Shown: one piece after another, positions 44,500 through 54,200 of the stretch
How positions within the stretch are numbered: the first letter of the stretch is position 1
How the letters are laid out: every line of letters begins with the position of its first letter
Source of the DNA: Bifidobacterium merycicum DSM 6492
GTDB lineage: Bacteria > Actinomycetota > Actinomycetes > Actinomycetales > Bifidobacteriaceae
NCBI RefSeq assembly: GCF_900129045.1
Contig: NZ_FQTX01000004.1
Span: 115,511-179,510, forward strand
Direction: 5' to 3'
DNA: 64,000 bases
The notes under the pieces: generated by a model
What the model was told of the DNA's origin: nothing
Database searches by the model: none
Seen by the model: the letters and a program-made list of their open reading frames with translations, nothing else
Translations under genes and position numbers: made by a program

Positions 44500-46095
44500 T
44501 CAGACGGATTCCGGTTGCGCCAAGGTGTGCCCGAAGCGCGAGAAACGGCAGGCGTACCACAGTTCGGCGGTGATGCCGGGGTCGGCAAGGTCGACGTGCA
44601 GTGCTTTGGCGATGACGCCAAGGTATTTGGTCAAGGTATGCCGATGCATCCCGGTCATGCGTGCGGCCTCCTCCGTTCTGCCGCGACTGCGCAGCCACGC
44701 CCACAGCACATCCACCGCGCGGATGGTCGTGTCCGCGCCGGATTGCGCGGTGTGGGGGCCGGTGGACAGGTCGAACGTCAGATCGGCGATCGGCGCGAGT
44801 TTCAGATCGGCGAACGCCCGCATCAGCGAAGGTTCCACCACGCTTTCCAACGTCGCGGCGCTGCGGTCGCTGCCATATCGGATCAACGGCACGCCTGATG
44901 TCAGTGCCTCCGCTCCGGCCTGATACGCTTCGTGCCGTGCGCGGGGCATGTCGGGCCAGGTCACGCCCGACGATTGCCCTACGGTGAGTCGTCCGTCGTG
45001 GGTCAACTGTTCGGTACAGCTTCGTGCATTCGACTGTGAGACGATGGCCCACATATCGCCGTCCACCATGCCGAACACTGCGAGATTCGTGTTCTTGGCC
45101 AGTGTGCGGCGGAACGGTTCAAACAGTCGCCCGGCATCCTCCAGCGCATCCTGACGGCCGATGATGCGCAATGCCACCAGCGGCTGCACCGGCATGCCGT
45201 TCCATACGTCATCGGCGAACCGTCGTACCGTATCGGCATCTCCCTCCAAACACAGCCGGGTCATGGTCGACCGCAGGTTGGCGAGGGAACGGTTGGAATC
45301 GGCGGTGCCGGTGACGGCAAGCGACAGCAGGCTTGCAGCTTCGGCCACCAGCGGATGATCGATGCTGCCCTTGTTCCCCTTACGCCCCGAAACAAGATAT
45401 CCGAGCGTTTGCTTGGTGGAGGAGGCGATGTGGAAGATCGCGATATCGTAGCCTTTCGCCACGGTGAATTTCGCCTCGCCGAGCACACTGAAGGCCAGGG
45501 CGTCGGCCAGCGAATCCATGTCGACGGGGAGCGCGTGGTGCGAGGATGCGACAATCGACCCCACAGGATTCAGCAGCGCCGCCCATCCGCCGATGAGCTC
45601 GGCCAGGCGGGAGACGATCGTGCTCACCGGGTCGAGCGTGTGCACGCTGCGCAGCAGACGTTGCTGATTGCGGTACATGCGGGCGAAATTCTGGCCGGTA
45701 TTGTCCGAGATGCCGCGTGCCACCGCCTTGGAAATGGCGATGAACGGGGTGGCGAGGGGCACGCAGAACAAGGGGAGTCCTGTTGCCTCACACTGGTAGA
45801 CCAGCCATTGCGGTATGGCGTCATGCTGCACGCCGATGCCGAATCCGATGCCGCGCACGCCGGCGTCGACCAAGCGGGATGCGAAGGGGCGATGCCGTTC
45901 ATCCGGGGCGTTCGCCGGCATAAGCAGACCGGTGGTCAGCAGGATCTCGCCGCCCTCAAGATACGGCGTCGGGTCGGGGGATTCCGAAAAATGCATCCAG
46001 GAGATCGGCGCATCCAAGTCGCCGGCATCACCTTCCGCAACCAGTGACAGGTCAAGGGAACGCTGCTCCAGCAACGTGTTCAAGGTCATCGCCAT
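44500..46095 (-). CDS. PucR family transcriptional regulator
   Basis: 531 aa. N-terminal PucR domain (MALTL-type start LNTLLEQRSLDLSLVAEGDA with WMHFSESPDPTPYLEGGEIL, LTTGLLM), a central variable GGDEF-like-fold sensor region, and the C-terminal HTH_30 domain: AVDVLWAWLRSRGRTEEAAR, MTGMHRHTLTKYLGVIAKAL. PucR regulators usually activate purine, allantoin or GABA-type catabolic genes in response to the substrate. It is divergent from the nitrilase gene and very likely controls the unit running to 51248. Confidence 0.9.
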   Translation of the reverse strand: MAMTLNTLLEQRSLDLSLVAEGDAGDLDAPISWMHFSESPDPTPYLEGGEILLTTGLLMPANAPDERHRPFASRLVDAGVRGIGFGIGVQHDAIPQWLVYQCEATGLPLFCVPLATPFIAISKAVARGISDNTGQNFARMYRNQQRLLRSVHTLDPVSTIVSRLAELIGGWAALLNPVGSIVASSHHALPVDMDSLADALAFSVLGEAKFTVAKGYDIAIFHIASSTKQTLGYLVSGRKGNKGSIDHPLVAEAASLLSLAVTGTADSNRSLANLRSTMTRLCLEGDADTVRRFADDVWNGMPVQPLVALRIIGRQDALEDAGRLFEPFRRTLAKNTNLAVFGMVDGDMWAIVSQSNARSCTEQLTHDGRLTVGQSSGVTWPDMPRARHEAYQAGAEALTSGVPLIRYGSDRSAATLESVVEPSLMRAFADLKLAPIADLTFDLSTGPHTAQSGADTTIRAVDVLWAWLRSRGRTEEAARMTGMHRHTLTKYLGVIAKALHVDLADPGITAELWYACRFSRFGHTLAQPESV

Positions 46096-46160
46096 ACGGC
46101 CAATCTAGGCGGTTCGCATCGAATCATGGACGATTCGGCCACATATCGGCCATATTTTCA
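46096..46160. promoter_or_regulatory. CGGCCA-repeat region between PucR and amidase
   Basis: CGGCCAA (46097), CGGCCAC (46136) and CGGCCAT (46147) occur as direct repeats in the 145-bp divergent gap; the last two are one turn apart. Candidate PucR sites. Confidence 0.35.
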
Positions 46161-46240
46161 ACACAACGTCCATATCATCAGCGTTCGTGCGTCCCTATGG
46201 TGAAAGCCAACAACAACGGAACATAGGAAAGGAGCACAGG

Positions 46241-47131
46241 ATGACCACCCGCGGCGCACTCACCATCGCATTGGCCCAGATGAGCCAGATGCCCATCGGC
46301 AAGCCTCTCGGCGCGTTCGAGAACGATGTCCGCCGCGTGGCCTCCATGCGCAGCGGCGAAGGGCTTCGCCCGGAACTCATCGTCTTCCCCGAAATGCACT
46401 TGTATGGCACCGGCGAACTCGATGACGAACGCTCCTACCGTGCGCAGTGCGCCTCGGCCACTGACCTGCATGACGGGTTGGCCGCCAAACTCGGCGGCAT
46501 CGCCCGTGAACTGGGCGTCTGGCTCATCCCCGGCACCGTCGCGGAACGCAATCCCGCGGGAGGCATCTTCAACACCGCTCCCGTGTTCTCCCCGAAGGGT
46601 GAACTCGTCGCCTCGTATCGCAAGATCTGCCCGTGGCGTCCGTTCGAACGCTACACACCCGGAGACTCCTTCACCACGTTCGATATTCCGGGCAAGGGAC
46701 GTATCGGCATCATGATCTGCTACGACGCCTGGTTCCCCGAAATCAGCCGTCAACTGGCATGGCAGGGCGTCGACCTCATCATCAACCCGGTGCGCACCAC
46801 CACTCCTGATCGGGTGCAGGAACTCATCCTCGCCCGCGCGAACGCCATTGTCAACCAGACCTTCGTGGCAAGCCTGAACGCGCCCGCGCCGCAAGGCGTC
46901 GGGCAGTCAACGCTCGTCGACCCCGAAGGCGCCGTCATCGAATCATCCGAAGGCGACGGCGAACAAGTCATCATCCGCACCATCGACCTCGACGCCGTAC
47001 GTCTGGTCCGTGAGCGGGGCACCGCCGGCAGCAACCGCATGTGGGAGCAATTCCATCCCGGCGAACCGTCCATCCCGCTTCCCCTCTACGGAGGCGCCAT
47101 CATACCGGAGCGGTGGCGCATCCAGGACTGA
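46241..47131 (+). CDS. Carbon-nitrogen hydrolase (nitrilase superfamily amidase)
   Basis: 296 aa from ATG 46241 with AAAGGAGCACAGG upstream. The Glu-Lys-Cys triad is visible: LIVFPEMHLYGTGELD, SYRKICPWRPFERY, and IGIMICYDAWFPEISRQLAW. Homology family covers omega-amidases, formamidases and N-carbamoylputrescine amidases, hydrolysing a carboxamide to acid and ammonia. Substrate is unknown. Context with permease, GABA-type aminotransferase and hydroxybutyrate dehydrogenase suggests that it frees an omega-amino acid from an amide. Confidence 0.88.
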   Translation: MTTRGALTIALAQMSQMPIGKPLGAFENDVRRVASMRSGEGLRPELIVFPEMHLYGTGELDDERSYRAQCASATDLHDGLAAKLGGIARELGVWLIPGTVAERNPAGGIFNTAPVFSPKGELVASYRKICPWRPFERYTPGDSFTTFDIPGKGRIGIMICYDAWFPEISRQLAWQGVDLIINPVRTTTPDRVQELILARANAIVNQTFVASLNAPAPQGVGQSTLVDPEGAVIESSEGDGEQVIIRTIDLDAVRLVRERGTAGSNRMWEQFHPGEPSIPLPLYGGAIIPERWRIQD

Positions 47132-47177
47132 TCGCCACGAACCGGCACCGATGCACAACGTTATGAAAGGAACCGAC

Positions 47178-48578
47178 ATGACAGCACAGATAGTCAACGG
47201 CCCAGCCGCCGCGTGTCCCGTCGCACAACCCGTCGAGGGCGAAGGCACGTTGAAGCGCACCATGGGATTGCGTTCCGTGGTGTTGTTCGGACTGGCCTAC
47301 ATGACGCCGATCATCGCGCTCGGCACGTTCGGTGTGATCGCTTCCACCTCGCATGGCGCCGCGGCGATGTCCTATCTGGTGGCCACCGTCGCCATGATGT
47401 TCACCGCGGGAAGCTACGGACGCATGGCCGTACTTCACCCGCAGGCGGGCAGCGCCTACACCTATGTGGGCAAAACCATCGGGCGCAAGGTCGGATTCCT
47501 CGTCGGATGGGCAATGCTGCTCGACTACATGTTCCTTCCCATGGTGGTATGGCTGATCGGAGCCTCCTATCTGAACGCGCAGTTCCCTTCGGTCCCGATC
47601 CAGGCATGGGTGATCGGCTTCATCGTGCTCACCACCGCCATCAACATCATCGGACTCAACGTGGCGGACAAGATCAACTATGCGCTGATGCTGTTCCAGG
47701 CCCTCGTCATCGTCCTCTTCCTGATGCTTTCCATCCGATCCGTCCTGGGTGGTGCCGGCACCGGCACGCTGTTCAGCACGCTGCCGTTCACGGGTAACGG
47801 CTCATCGCCATCCGTGATCGTGGCGGGCGCGGCCATCGCCGCTTACTCCTTCCTCGGATTCGACGCGGTTACCACGATGAGCGAGGAAACCCGCGACGCA
47901 CGTCACACCATCCCCAAGGCGATCATGCTGGTCGCGCTCATCGGCGGACTGATCTTCGTGGGCATCGCCTACGTCACCCAGCTGGTGCACCCAGGCGGCA
48001 TGTTCGACGACGAATCGTCCGCCGCCTACGAGATCGCCACCCAGGTCGGCGGCAACCTGTTCACCTCCGTGTTCATCGCGGGACTGTGCTTCGGCCAGTT
48101 CACCTCCGGCATCGCCACCCAGGCCTCCGCATCCCGCCTGCTGTACGTGATGGGTCGCGACGGCGTCCTGCCCAAGCGGATCTTCGGCAGGCTCGGCAAG
48201 CGTTTCGGCACGCCGGTGCTCAGCATCATGCTGATCGCCTTCGTCGGACTGATCGCCATGTTCCTCGACGTCGCCACCTCCACATCCTTCGTGAACTTCG
48301 GCGCCTTCACCGCCTTCACCCTGGTCAACGTGTGCGTCATCTGCGCCTACGCCAAAGCCGATGCGTCCGAACGCAAGGAATATTTCCGAGGGGGAGTGTG
48401 GCTCAACGTGGTGGCCCCGGCTGTCGGAGCCGTCTGCTGCGCCTACCTGCTGATGCATCTGGACGGCCATGCGATCGGACTGGGATTGTCCTGGCTCGCC
48501 ATAGGCATCATCGTGCTCGCGGCGATCACCAAGGGATTCCGCCGCAATCCTCCGGAATACGGCGACCGCGGCGAATAA
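47178..48578 (+). CDS. APC-superfamily amino acid/polyamine permease
   Basis: 466 aa from ATG 47178 with AAAGGAACCGAC upstream. About 12 membrane segments. TM1 region GLRSVVLFGLAYMTPIIALG with the unwound Met-Thr-Pro segment is the APC substrate site; AAYSFLGFDAVTTMSEETRD in TM6 is the conserved acidic motif, and YVMGRDGVLPKRIFGRLGKR the cytoplasmic loop. Close in pattern to putrescine/GABA-type importers (PuuP/GabP-like). It is expected to import the substrate of the following enzymes. Confidence 0.88.
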   Translation: MTAQIVNGPAAACPVAQPVEGEGTLKRTMGLRSVVLFGLAYMTPIIALGTFGVIASTSHGAAAMSYLVATVAMMFTAGSYGRMAVLHPQAGSAYTYVGKTIGRKVGFLVGWAMLLDYMFLPMVVWLIGASYLNAQFPSVPIQAWVIGFIVLTTAINIIGLNVADKINYALMLFQALVIVLFLMLSIRSVLGGAGTGTLFSTLPFTGNGSSPSVIVAGAAIAAYSFLGFDAVTTMSEETRDARHTIPKAIMLVALIGGLIFVGIAYVTQLVHPGGMFDDESSAAYEIATQVGGNLFTSVFIAGLCFGQFTSGIATQASASRLLYVMGRDGVLPKRIFGRLGKRFGTPVLSIMLIAFVGLIAMFLDVATSTSFVNFGAFTAFTLVNVCVICAYAKADASERKEYFRGGVWLNVVAPAVGAVCCAYLLMHLDGHAIGLGLSWLAIGIIVLAAITKGFRRNPPEYGDRGE

Positions 48579-48678
48579 ACCAAGGCCACCTGTTCCGGTC
48601 ACCCACCAATAACCACCAACAACCACCAACAACCATCCAAGACTTTTCGAAAATCACCAACAACGAAAGGAAACACCC

Positions 48679-50013
48679 ATGTCAGTCCCACAGGTCGCAC
48701 GCAAGATCGTCACCGCCATCCCCGGACCGAAGTCCCAGACGCTGGAAGAGGAACACAAGAAGTACGTGAGCGCCGGCGTCGGCCAAGGCATGCCGATCTT
48801 CGCGCAAAGCGCCTCCGGCTCCACCATCACCGACGTCGACGGCAACCGTTTCATCGACCTCGCCTCCGGCATCGCCGTCACCGGTGTCGGCAACTGCGCT
48901 CCGGAAGTCGTCAAGGCGGTGCAGGACGAAGTCACCAAGCTGACGCACACGAACTTCGCCACCACCCCGTACGAGAACTACATCGACGTGTGCAAGAAAC
49001 TCGCCGAACACACCCCCGGCGACTTCCCCAAGAAGAGCGTACTGGTCAACTCCGGCGCCGAAGCGGTCGAGAACGCCATCAAGATCGCCCGCCGATACAC
49101 GGGCCGCTCCGCCATCGTCGTGATGGAGAACGCCTTCCACGGCCGCACCAACCTGACCATGGCCATGACCACCAAGTCCATGCCGTACAAGCAGGGCTTC
49201 GGCGCATTCGCCCCCGACATCTACCGTGTGCCGTTCTCCTACCCGCTGCGCGACGCCTTCGGCGCGGACGGCGCCGCCGCCGCCAAGGCCGCCACCGACA
49301 AGATCGAACTGCTGGTCGGCTCCGCCAACGTGGCCGCCATCATCGCCGAACCGATCCAAGGCGAAGGCGGCTTCATCGTCCCGGCCGAAGGCTTCCTGTC
49401 CGGACTGGCCGACTGGGCCCACGCACACGACGTGCTGTACATCTCCGACGAAATCCAGGCCGGCTTCTGCCGTTCCGGCAAGTGGTTCGCCTGCGAATAC
49501 GACGGCGTCACCCCCGATCTCATCACCACCGCGAAGGCGCTCGGCGGCGGCATGCCGATCGCCGCGGTCACCGGTCGCGCCGACATCATGGATGCCGTGC
49601 AGCCCGGCGGCATCGGCGGCACCTACGGCGGCAACCCGGTATCCTGCGTTTCGGCGCTCGCGGCCGTGGGCATCATGGAGAAGCTCGACCTGCCGGCGAA
49701 GGCCGCGCATATCGGCGAAGTCGTGGACGGCCTGCTCAAGCCGCTCGTCGGCGAAGTGCCGACCGTGGCCGAAGTGCGCGGACACGGCGCCATGATCGGC
49801 ATCGAATTCGTCAAGGCCGGTACGATGGAACCGAACAAGGAACTTGTCGGCCGCATCACGAAGCGCACGATTCAGGAAGGTCTGATCATGCTGACCTGCG
49901 GCATCAACGGCAACGTGATCCGTCTGCTGCCGCCGCTGGTCATCACCGATGATGAGCTGACCGAGGCCATCGAAGTGCTCAAGGAGATCATCATCGAGGA
50001 AAGCGCCAAGTGA
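48679..50013 (+). CDS. gabT: 4-aminobutyrate (omega-amino acid) aminotransferase
   Basis: 444 aa, AACGAAAGGAAACACCC before ATG 48679. Class-III PLP aminotransferase: GIAVTGVGNCAPEVVKAVQD, VLVNSGAEAVENAIKIARRY, ENAFHGRTNLTMAMTTKSMP, IAEPIQGEGGFIVPAEGFLS, YISDEIQAGFCRSGKWFACE and the Schiff-base Lys in ITTAKALGGGMPIAAVTGR. The IQGEGG and DEIQAGFCRSG blocks match GABA aminotransferases. It transfers the amino group of GABA to 2-oxoglutarate, giving succinate semialdehyde, the substrate of the next enzyme. Confidence 0.9.
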   Translation: MSVPQVARKIVTAIPGPKSQTLEEEHKKYVSAGVGQGMPIFAQSASGSTITDVDGNRFIDLASGIAVTGVGNCAPEVVKAVQDEVTKLTHTNFATTPYENYIDVCKKLAEHTPGDFPKKSVLVNSGAEAVENAIKIARRYTGRSAIVVMENAFHGRTNLTMAMTTKSMPYKQGFGAFAPDIYRVPFSYPLRDAFGADGAAAAKAATDKIELLVGSANVAAIIAEPIQGEGGFIVPAEGFLSGLADWAHAHDVLYISDEIQAGFCRSGKWFACEYDGVTPDLITTAKALGGGMPIAAVTGRADIMDAVQPGGIGGTYGGNPVSCVSALAAVGIMEKLDLPAKAAHIGEVVDGLLKPLVGEVPTVAEVRGHGAMIGIEFVKAGTMEPNKELVGRITKRTIQEGLIMLTCGINGNVIRLLPPLVITDDELTEAIEVLKEIIIEESAK

Positions 50014-50057
50014 CCTGCCCGCGCAGATCCCGCATCAGGCACATGGAATAGGCGTAT

Positions 50058-50084
50058 GCCGGCCCCTCCTCAAACGGGGCCGGC
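50058..50084 (+). terminator. Hairpin between gabT and the dehydrogenase
   Basis: GCCGGCCCC and GGGGCCGGC with a 9-nt loop, partly covering the leader of the dehydrogenase. It could lower downstream expression. Confidence 0.5.
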
Positions 50085-50108
50085 CTTCGCCGGAAAGGAA
50101 CGAAACCG

Positions 50109-51248
50109 ATGAAGCTGCTTACCGTCGGACCGGACATCATCCATTCCTTCGCGACCGTCGAGGAATTCGCCGAATCCTTCCAGCTGGGACCCAAGGATCT
50201 GCTGGTGAGCATCGAGGCGATCTACTCGCGTTTCCTCGAACCGTATGCGAACGGCGCGAACGTCATCCTGGTCGACAAATACGGCGCCCAGGAGCCCACC
50301 GACGTCATGATCGACGAGTTCATCAAGGATGCTTCGGCGTTCGACTATGACCGTATCGTCGCAGTCGGCGGCGGCGCGGTGATGGACATGTCGAAGGTCG
50401 TCGCCGTGGCCGGTGGCGCATCCATCGACGAGGTGATCGACCATCTGCCCGATTTCAAGCGCAAGGTCCGGCTCGTGCTCGTACCGACCACCTGCGGCAC
50501 TGGTTCCGAGGTCACGGAGATCGCGGCCGTCAACCGCACCAGGCTCGGCTGCAAGGCCGGTATCGCCGGTCCGGAGATGTTCGCGGACGACGCCGTGCTG
50601 ATCCCTGAACTGCTGTACGGTCTGCCGGATCACGTGTTCGCCACCAGCTCGCTCGACGCCCTCGTGCACGCCGTGGAATCAACCTTGTCGCCGAACGCCA
50701 CGCCGTACACCAGGATGTTCGGCTACGAGGCCATGACGATGATCGTCGGCGGCTATAAGGCCGTGGTCGAAGCGGGTCCCGCCGGTTCACCGGAACGCCG
50801 CGCCAAGCGCAACGAGCTGATGGGTGATTTCCTCATCGCCTCCGATTATGCGGGCATCAGCTTCGACACCGGCGGCTGCGCGGCGGTGCATGCCCTAAGC
50901 TACCAGCTCGGCGGCAAATACCATGTGCCGCATGGCGAATCCAACTACGCCATGTTCACCGGCGTGCTGCTCAACTATATGGAGATTAAATCCGATGGCG
51001 AGATCGCCAAGGTCAACCGGCATCTCGCCGGAATCCTCGGTTGCGATGTGGCGGATGTGTACGACGAGCTGGAAACGCTCATCAACCAGCTGCTGCCGAA
51101 GAAGGCTTTGCATGAGTACGGCGTGGCCAAGGAGGATCTGCCCGAATTCGCCGATCGTGTGATGACAACCCAGGAACGCTTGATGAGGAACTGCTTCGTG
51201 CCGCTCGATTACGATCGAGTGCTCAAGATCTTCACCGAGCTGTATTGA
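50109..51248 (+). CDS. Iron-containing alcohol dehydrogenase, 4-hydroxybutyrate dehydrogenase-like
   Basis: 379 aa, GGAAAGGAACGAAACCG before ATG. Fe-ADH fold: VAVGGGAVMDMSKVVAVAGG nucleotide loop, LVLVPTTCGTGSEVTEIAAV, then metal ligands in SSLDALVHAVESTLSPNATP, GGCAAVHALSYQLGGKYHVPHGE. The N-terminus (MKLLTVGPDIIHSFATVEEF), YHVPHGESNY and the C-terminal PLDYDRVLKIFTELY follow the pattern of clostridial 4-hydroxybutyrate dehydrogenases recalled from memory. It would reduce succinate semialdehyde to 4-hydroxybutyrate with NADH, directly following the GabT reaction. Confidence 0.82.
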   Translation: MKLLTVGPDIIHSFATVEEFAESFQLGPKDLLVSIEAIYSRFLEPYANGANVILVDKYGAQEPTDVMIDEFIKDASAFDYDRIVAVGGGAVMDMSKVVAVAGGASIDEVIDHLPDFKRKVRLVLVPTTCGTGSEVTEIAAVNRTRLGCKAGIAGPEMFADDAVLIPELLYGLPDHVFATSSLDALVHAVESTLSPNATPYTRMFGYEAMTMIVGGYKAVVEAGPAGSPERRAKRNELMGDFLIASDYAGISFDTGGCAAVHALSYQLGGKYHVPHGESNYAMFTGVLLNYMEIKSDGEIAKVNRHLAGILGCDVADVYDELETLINQLLPKKALHEYGVAKEDLPEFADRVMTTQERLMRNCFVPLDYDRVLKIFTELY

Positions 51249-51284
51249 TCGTCGGTCGGATTCCGGCCGACTTGTTGGTGAGGG

Positions 51285-51347
51285 AATCGCCCGTTCATAC
51301 CGCACGCCACGCTCACGGGGCCGCGCCGCGGAAGGACGGGCGATTTC
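51285..51347 (+). terminator. Terminator of the amidase-dehydrogenase unit
   Basis: AATCGCCCGTTC and GGACGGGCGATTTC arms with a long (~37-nt) loop, shortly after the dehydrogenase stop. The rest of 51249-51530 has no recognised gene. Confidence 0.4.
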
Positions 51348-51530
51348 TCATGCCATTGCTCCGATCCGCGTCATTCCGGCTTCGTTCCCGTACCGCTGCG
51401 CGTGCCGTCCCGCGGCATCCCTTCCACGGGCTGCGGTGTCCCAGCCATCGTCTACCCTTGCTGAGGTTCCGGTTCACGCCCGCCAACGGGGCGAGGCGAC
51501 CCGGGTCACCTGAATTCCCTAGGAGACACT

Positions 51531-51743
51531 ATGAAGCAGGGTATCCATCCCGATTACCATGCCGTCGAAGTCCTGTGCTCGTGCGGCAACACCTTCGTCA
51601 CCCGTTCCACCGCCAAGGGCGACCACATGACGGTCGACGTGTGCGCGAAGTGCCACCCCTTCTACACCGGCAAGCAGAAGATCCTCGACACCGGTGGCCG
51701 CGTTGCTCGCTTCGAGAAGCGCTACGGCAAGAAGAGCAAGTAG
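51531..51743 (+). CDS. rpmE: 50S ribosomal protein L31
   Basis: 70 aa, CTAGGAGACACT before [23 protein letters not shown] and [20 protein letters not shown] show two Cys-x-x/x-Cys pairs of the zinc-binding (C+) form of L31. It heads the conserved translation-gene block. Confidence 0.97.
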   Translation: MKQGIHPDYHAVEVLCSCGNTFVTRSTAKGDHMTVDVCAKCHPFYTGKQKILDTGGRVARFEKRYGKKSK

Positions 51744-51752
51744 CTTATCGAA

Positions 51753-51811
51753 CGCCAGCCCGTTTCCGTTCCGGTGCGTGCCAACGCATCCGGCTCCGGA
51801 GGGGGCTGGCG
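51753..51811 (+). terminator. rpmE terminator
   Basis: CGCCAGCCC and GGGGCTGGCG around a long loop, followed by TTTTCGT. Confidence 0.5.
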
Positions 51812-51931
51812 TTTTCGTATCCTCAAGGGCCCGTGCGCCCATCGCGGCCAAGAGGCCGTGTTCCGGCGATCGCGAAACCGCAATCGCGGAACCGCAACCA
51901 ACGTAATCATCCGTAATCATCAAGGAAGCAC

Positions 51932-53020
51932 ATGGCAGACGAACAGTTCCCCGCGGCGCAATCCGCGTTGAAGGAATACCAATCGCTCGAAGAGCAGATG
52001 GCCAGCCCCGAAGTGGTGACCGATCCGAACAAGATGCGTAAACTCGGCCGTCGTCATGCCGAACTGGGCGGCATCGTCAACGCATACAACGCGTATCTCG
52101 CCGTGAAGAACGACCTTGAGGCCGCCAAGGAAATGGCCGGCGAGGACCCGGATTTCGCCGCCGAAGCTAAAAGGCTCGAAGGCGAACTGCCCGAGGTGGA
52201 GGAGAAGCTGCGCACCGCGCTCATCCCGCGCGACCCGGACGATGCGCGCGACACGATCATGGAAATCAAAGCCGGCACCGGCGGCGAAGAAGCCGCGCTA
52301 TTCGCGGGCGACCTGCTGCGCATGTACACCAGGTACGCCGAAAAGCGCGGGTGGACCGTCACCGTGCAGTCCGAGAACACCACGGAACTCGGCGGCGTCA
52401 AGGACGTGCAGGTCGCCATCCGCGCCAAGGGCACGCCCGCGCCGGAAGACGGCGTGTGGGCATCGCTGAAATACGAGGGCGGCGTGCACCGCGTGCAGCG
52501 CGTCCCCGTCACCGAATCGCAGGGCCGCATCCAGACATCCGCGGCGGGCGTCATCGTGTTCCCCGAAGCCGACGACGACAATGATGAGATCGACATCGAT
52601 CCGAAGGACCTCAAAATCGATATCTTCATGAGCTCCGGCCCGGGCGGCCAGTCCGTGAATACCACGTATTCGGCCGTGCGTATGACGCACATCCCCACCG
52701 GCATCACGGTGAACATGCAGGACGAGAAATCCCAGATCCAGAACCGCGCCGCCGCGCTGCGCGTGCTCAAGTCCCGACTGCTCGCCATGAAGCATGAGCA
52801 GGAGGCCGCCGAAGCCGCCGACATGCGCCATTCGCAGGTCCGATCGCTCGACAGGTCCGAACGCATCCGCACCTACAACTTCCCGGAGAACCGTATCGTC
52901 GACCATCGTACGAACTACAAGGCGTACAACCTCGACGCGGTGCTCGACGGCGACCTTCAGGCCGTCATCGACTCCGACATCCAGGCGGATGAGGCCGAAA
53001 GGCTCGCCCACCAGCAGTGA
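51932..53020 (+). CDS. prfA: Peptide chain release factor 1
   Basis: 362 aa, AAGGAAGCAC before ATG. The release motif [15 protein letters not shown] (GGQ about residue 234) and the anticodon-mimic region ending [20 protein letters not shown] (about 180-200) are intact. It recognises UAA and UAG and triggers peptidyl-tRNA hydrolysis. Followed by a perfect terminator and then prmC, whose product methylates the GGQ glutamine. Confidence 0.97.
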   Translation: MADEQFPAAQSALKEYQSLEEQMASPEVVTDPNKMRKLGRRHAELGGIVNAYNAYLAVKNDLEAAKEMAGEDPDFAAEAKRLEGELPEVEEKLRTALIPRDPDDARDTIMEIKAGTGGEEAALFAGDLLRMYTRYAEKRGWTVTVQSENTTELGGVKDVQVAIRAKGTPAPEDGVWASLKYEGGVHRVQRVPVTESQGRIQTSAAGVIVFPEADDDNDEIDIDPKDLKIDIFMSSGPGGQSVNTTYSAVRMTHIPTGITVNMQDEKSQIQNRAAALRVLKSRLLAMKHEQEAAEAADMRHSQVRSLDRSERIRTYNFPENRIVDHRTNYKAYNLDAVLDGDLQAVIDSDIQADEAERLAHQQ

Positions 53021-53030
53021 GCATACGAAT

Positions 53031-53067
53031 GCCGTCCTCGCCCGGAAACGGGCAGGACGGCGTTTTT
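53031..53067 (+). terminator. prfA terminator
   Basis: GCCGTCCTCGCCCG and CGGGCAGGACGGC form a near-perfect stem with a GAAA loop followed by TTTTTT. Confidence 0.85.
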
Positions 53068-53139
53068 TCATGGATTCATGGAAGAAACCGTGACGGTATG
53101 AGAGAAGCCGAAACGGCAGAGGGAAAAGGAAACGGAAGG

Positions 53140-54024
53140 ATGATGGACGAAACCATCGCAACAGCGGCAGCCACCCTGAAGGAAGCGGGAGTGGATACAC
53201 CGGAGCATGACGCGAAGATCCTGCTCGCCGAAGCCGCGGGATGCGAGCTGCGCGACGTGGACAAGGCCATGCTCATGGGAGATGGGCTCGAATACGATGC
53301 CGTGAAATTCGACGCGATGATCGCCAGACGAGCGAAACGCGAACCGCTGCAGTACATCGTGGGGCACGCGCCGTTCCGGTATCTCGACCTCCAAGTCGGG
53401 CCGGGCGTGTTCATTCCACGTCAGGAAACCGAACTCGTAGTGCAGGAAGGCATCGACTGGATCACCAGAAACGGCCTATACAATCCGCGCGTGGTCGACC
53501 TGTGCGCGGGATCGGGAGCCATCGGCCTCGCCATCGTCACCGAAGTGCAGGGCAGTCACGTCTGGGGTGTGGAAATCAGCCCCCAAGCCGTGGCATGGAC
53601 CCGTAGGAACATCGAAGCCACCATGCGACGCTGGCCCGCGCTCGCCTCCAACTACGAGCTGGAAATCGGCGACGCCACCAGCCCCACCACGCTCGACAAG
53701 CTCGACGGCACCATCGACATGGTCATCACGAACCCGCCGTATGTGCCGCAAAGCGACATCCCCACTCAACCCGAGGTGCGCGACCATGATCCGGAACTCG
53801 CGTTGTACGGCGGTAGCCTGGACGGCACCCTCATCCCCGAGCGCATCGTCAGGCGTGCTGCGGCGCTGCTGAAACCTCAGGGCCTGTTCGTCATGGAACA
53901 CGACATTTCGCAAGGCGACAGACTCGCCGCGTTCGCCAGTGCCAATGGCTTCGGCGAGGTGCGCATCCGTAACGATTACACCGGTCGGCCCCGGTATCTC
54001 GTCGCCGTGCGCTCCGGCGACTGA
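53140..54024 (+). CDS. prmC: Release factor glutamine methyltransferase
   Basis: 294 aa from ATG 53140 (AAAGGA nine bases upstream; the frame is open further to 53017 but crosses the prfA terminator). SAM-binding motif VVDLCAGSGAIGLAIVTEV near residue 125 and the catalytic MVITNPPYVPQSDIP near 200. FIPRQETELVV is also typical. It methylates Gln of the GGQ loop in release factors. Confidence 0.95.
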   Translation: MMDETIATAAATLKEAGVDTPEHDAKILLAEAAGCELRDVDKAMLMGDGLEYDAVKFDAMIARRAKREPLQYIVGHAPFRYLDLQVGPGVFIPRQETELVVQEGIDWITRNGLYNPRVVDLCAGSGAIGLAIVTEVQGSHVWGVEISPQAVAWTRRNIEATMRRWPALASNYELEIGDATSPTTLDKLDGTIDMVITNPPYVPQSDIPTQPEVRDHDPELALYGGSLDGTLIPERIVRRAAALLKPQGLFVMEHDISQGDRLAAFASANGFGEVRIRNDYTGRPRYLVAVRSGD

Positions 54025-54200
54025 CGGTTGATTCCGGCGTATGCCCCACGTGAACCAGCTGTACGGGAATCATGCCCGGCGAGTCCGCCATGTAGAAGAT
54101 ATTGCACGGGCCATCGGGAGTTCGCATATGATGAATGGCTGCATCAAGGTCAGAAAGGCCGCAACTGGTTGGAAAGGCCATACAGAGAGGAAGAACGGCA

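Noticed and set aside
48600..48640. CCACCAACAA short tandem repeats before gabT, considered as a CRISPR-like or regulatory array
   Set aside because: Only a few imperfect 10-mers, no spacers; simple low-complexity leader.
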